A stretch of DNA of 64,000 bases from Halobacteroides halobius DSM 5150 (GTDB taxonomy: Bacteria; Bacillota; Halanaerobiia; Halobacteroidales; Halobacteroidaceae): positions 744,001 to 808,000 of the forward strand of contig NC_019978.1 in NCBI RefSeq assembly GCF_000328625.1. Direction: 5' to 3'. Within the stretch, counting starts at the first letter, position 1, and every line of letters begins with the position of its first letter. A program made the position numbers and the translations under genes. The notes beneath the pieces were generated by a model. It ran no database searches and was not told where the DNA came from. It saw only the letters and a list, made by a program, of their open reading frames with translations. This document shows, one piece after another, positions 62,384 to 64,000 of this stretch.

Positions 62384-62644
62384 ATGGATGAACACAAGAG
62401 AAGATCTCCTCAAGAGAAAATGCAAATTGTACTCGAAGCCTTACAAAGTAGTAATATTTCTGAAACCTGTCGTAAACATAGAATTTATGAAAACCAGTTT
62501 TATCAGTGGAAAGAAAAAATGTTAGATTCAGCTAATACTGTATTTCAACATAAGAACAAGCGTGATCCTGAAAAAGAACAACTTAAACAGGAGGTTTCAG
62601 CTTTTCTTCTCAGTTTAGAAATAAGTTTTTTAAAAGACTTTTAA
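62384..62644 (+). pseudogene. IS3-type transposase orfA fragment
   Basis: The first 70 residues form the Tnp_1 helix-turn-helix (KMQIVLEALQSSNISETCRKHRI, read in parts; YQWKEKML), then a short leucine-zipper start (DPEKEQLKQEV) runs into unrelated residues and a stop. orfB is absent. The start has AAGGAGG. A truncated copy. Confidence 0.8.
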
Positions 62645-62770
62645 ATCTCTGATTTTTGGAATAGAATAGGAATAGTTTTTTGCTTGTAAATTTAACTAGG
62701 CCAATTTGTTATTATATATTTTAGAGGTTAGCTTACATTTAAAATTATTAACATAGTGGAGTTGAAAAAT

Positions 62771-62905
62771 ATGAAATGGAATATAGTGATAGTATTGATA
62801 GTATTGATAGTATTTAATGTTCTTTTTATGTATTTTTATCCACATTCATATAATAGTTTTTTTAAAAAGTTTAAGAAACATTTAAAAGATTGGCTCTTTA
62901 ATTAA
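62771..62905 (+). CDS. Small membrane peptide of unknown function
   Basis: 44 residues: MKWN, one hydrophobic helix (IVIVLIVLIVFNVLFMYF), then a basic tail (KKFKKHLKD). GGAG lies ten bases upstream of the ATG. The helix is encoded partly by a tandem repeat of nine bases (ATAGTATTG). It lies between two insertion-sequence remnants. It may be a real small protein; coding support is modest. Confidence 0.42.
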   Translation: MKWNIVIVLIVLIVFNVLFMYFYPHSYNSFFKKFKKHLKDWLFN

Positions 62906-63000
62906 TGTTGTGATAAATCATCTGTGCTGCAATTGAAGTCTGTTGGTAAATGATTACAATAGGCTTCAATTTTTATTTTTAATTTCATTTCACATCTCTG

Positions 63001-63685
63001 AAAAGACTTACAAATGGTGAAAAAGCACCTGCATTAGCTAAAGAGTTAAACATACCTAAAAATACTCTTTACACCTGGAGAACTAAAGTTTTAAAAGGAA
63101 GCTCAACTACCAGTAAAAAAGCAAGTAAATGGAGTTCTAAAGATAAGTTCCAGGCTATTTTAGAGACTGCTAGTTTATCTGAATTGGAAACGTCTAAGTA
63201 TTGCCGAAGTAAAGGAATTCATCTTAAAGAACTAAATAGTTGGATAAAACAATGTCAAAATGCTAATGATACTAAAATTACAGATCCCCAGAAACTTAAA
63301 AAAAGTCTAAAAAATGAGCAACAGAAAAATAAAGAACTTGAAAAAGAACTAAGGTATAAAGAAAAAGCTCTCGCAGAAACCGCAGCTTTACTGGTACTTA
63401 GAAAAAAGGCAAATGTGATTTGGGGGGAGCCCAAGGAAGACTGATCAGTAATTCAGATCGCATAAAAGCAGTAAAGCTGATCAATGAAGCAAGAGAAAAT
63501 GGTTCTAGATTAGAACCAGCTTGCAGAGAGCTTGGAATTAGTTCTCGCCCCTATCAAAGGTGGACTAAAGATGGTGGCGTCAAAAAAGATCCAAGAAAGA
63601 TAAACCGTTGGTTTTACACTCTGATAATGGCAGTCCAATGAAAAAAGACGAAGTAGAAAAATATATCAACCAACAGAAATCCTAA
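63001..63685 (+). pseudogene. IS3-family element remnant (orfA and orfB pieces)
   Basis: Frame 63001-63444 encodes an orfA-like protein without a start: LTNGEKAPALAKEL, then a second helix-turn-helix (ILETASLSELETSKYCRSKG in parts) and a coiled coil ending LRKKANVIWG. orfB begins at 63420 in another frame (KAVKLINEARENGSRLEPAC, LGISSRPYQRW), then loses about 150 residues and resumes in a third frame with the catalytic-core motif LHSDNGSPMK to a stop at 63685. Internal deletion makes it dead. 63686-63799 holds nothing recognisable. Confidence 0.83.
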
Positions 63686-63799
63686 TTGAAGTTCTGGATG
63701 GGGAGTATTCAAAGAAATTTTTAATTAAATACGACAACCATTCCTTTTAAAATCTTAACATAATTAAAAGGAGTAGAGGTAATATATTTCCAATAATAA

Positions 63800-64000
63800 T
63801 TACTGTTCAATAACTGGAACCAGAAAAGAGGTAAGATATATTTCATTATTAGTCTTTACAGAATGCATCTTACCAGCTGGAACAACAAATGTATCTCCAA
63901 CTTCTAACTCAATCTCTTCCTCTTCTAATATTCCAACACCAGCTCCCTTAATACAATAAAAAATCTCATCTTCCTTTGTATGCTTATGCAAAGGTACTTC
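63800..64000 (-). CDS. Cupin-domain protein (5' end outside window)
   Basis: The minus-strand frame is open to the window edge and reads EVPLHKHTKEDEIFYCIKG at its start, then GVGILEEEEIELEVGDT and PAGKMHSVKTN: the two cupin motifs with metal ligands His, His, Glu and His. The C-terminus is complete at 63800. It is a small metal-binding barrel protein, function not assignable. Confidence 0.88.
   Translation of the reverse strand, partial: EVPLHKHTKEDEIFYCIKGAGVGILEEEEIELEVGDTFVVPAGKMHSVKTNNEIYLTSFLVPVIEQ

Noticed and set aside
62784-62813. Tandem ATAGTATTG repeats considered as a CRISPR or iteron array
   Set aside because: The nine-base units are contiguous, without spacers, number about three, and are in the coding frame of a small membrane peptide.

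Overview
The window is AT-rich, Gram-positive-type DNA with strong AGGAGG ribosome binding sites, frequent GTG and TTG starts and simple hairpin-plus-T terminators. Rubredoxin, superoxide reductase, rubrerythrin, a flavodiiron protein and a hybrid cluster protein point to a strict anaerobe. Spo0E-like, YjcZ-like and GerW-like genes point to a spore former. The best guess is a fermentative member of the Clostridia or Halanaerobiae (for example the Orenia/Halobacteroides group); the lineage is an inference from gene content only.

Layout. 1-0.6 kb: the 3' end of carB. 0.6-1.7 kb: a DUF421/DUF4363 membrane pair on the minus strand. 1.8-5 kb: a copper operon copA-csoR-copZ. 5-6.6 kb: a chemoreceptor fused to hemerythrin. 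6.6-13 kb: two tandem giant STAND/SARP-type regulators, then a tiny Spo0E-like gene and a ZIP metal transporter. 14.2-16.6 kb: an oxygen-defence cluster. 16.7-19.6 kb: thiamine genes thiD and thiC, with a TPP riboswitch before thiD and two fold-back elements between the genes. 19.7-28.9 kb: a GntR regulator, a decayed IS110-type element, and an amino-sugar operon (phosphotriesterase-family hydrolase, ascorbate-type PTS, creatininase-family hydrolase, SIS protein, nagB, nagA). 28.9-31.6 kb: two small redox/ferritin-like genes and an intact ISLre2-type insertion sequence with a 9-bp target duplication.

31.6-44.1 kb is the most interesting part. A consensus promoter with a Fur-type box in its spacer precedes an epimerase, a lipid flippase-like protein, a membrane phosphodiesterase, a polyprenyl-phosphate glycosyltransferase, three related secreted helical-repeat proteins and a GT-C glycosyltransferase. 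A second Fur-type promoter then drives a ferric-iron ABC transporter. The arrangement suggests an iron-starvation system in which secreted, possibly glycosylated, HExxE-repeat proteins work with the iron importer. The function of the repeat proteins is unknown to me.

44.1-64 kb: a YjcZ-like peptide, hcp, a duplicated P-loop ATPase, asnB behind a third Fur-type box, amtB-glnB, two unknown membrane proteins, argF behind an ARG box, a SHOCT protein, a GerW-like protein, pgeF, phoP-phoR, a heterodimeric ABC exporter, a sugar isomerase-like protein, and then an insertion-sequence graveyard (an orphan ISLre2 end and two IS3 remnants) before a cupin gene cut by the window edge. I saw no tRNA, rRNA or CRISPR array.
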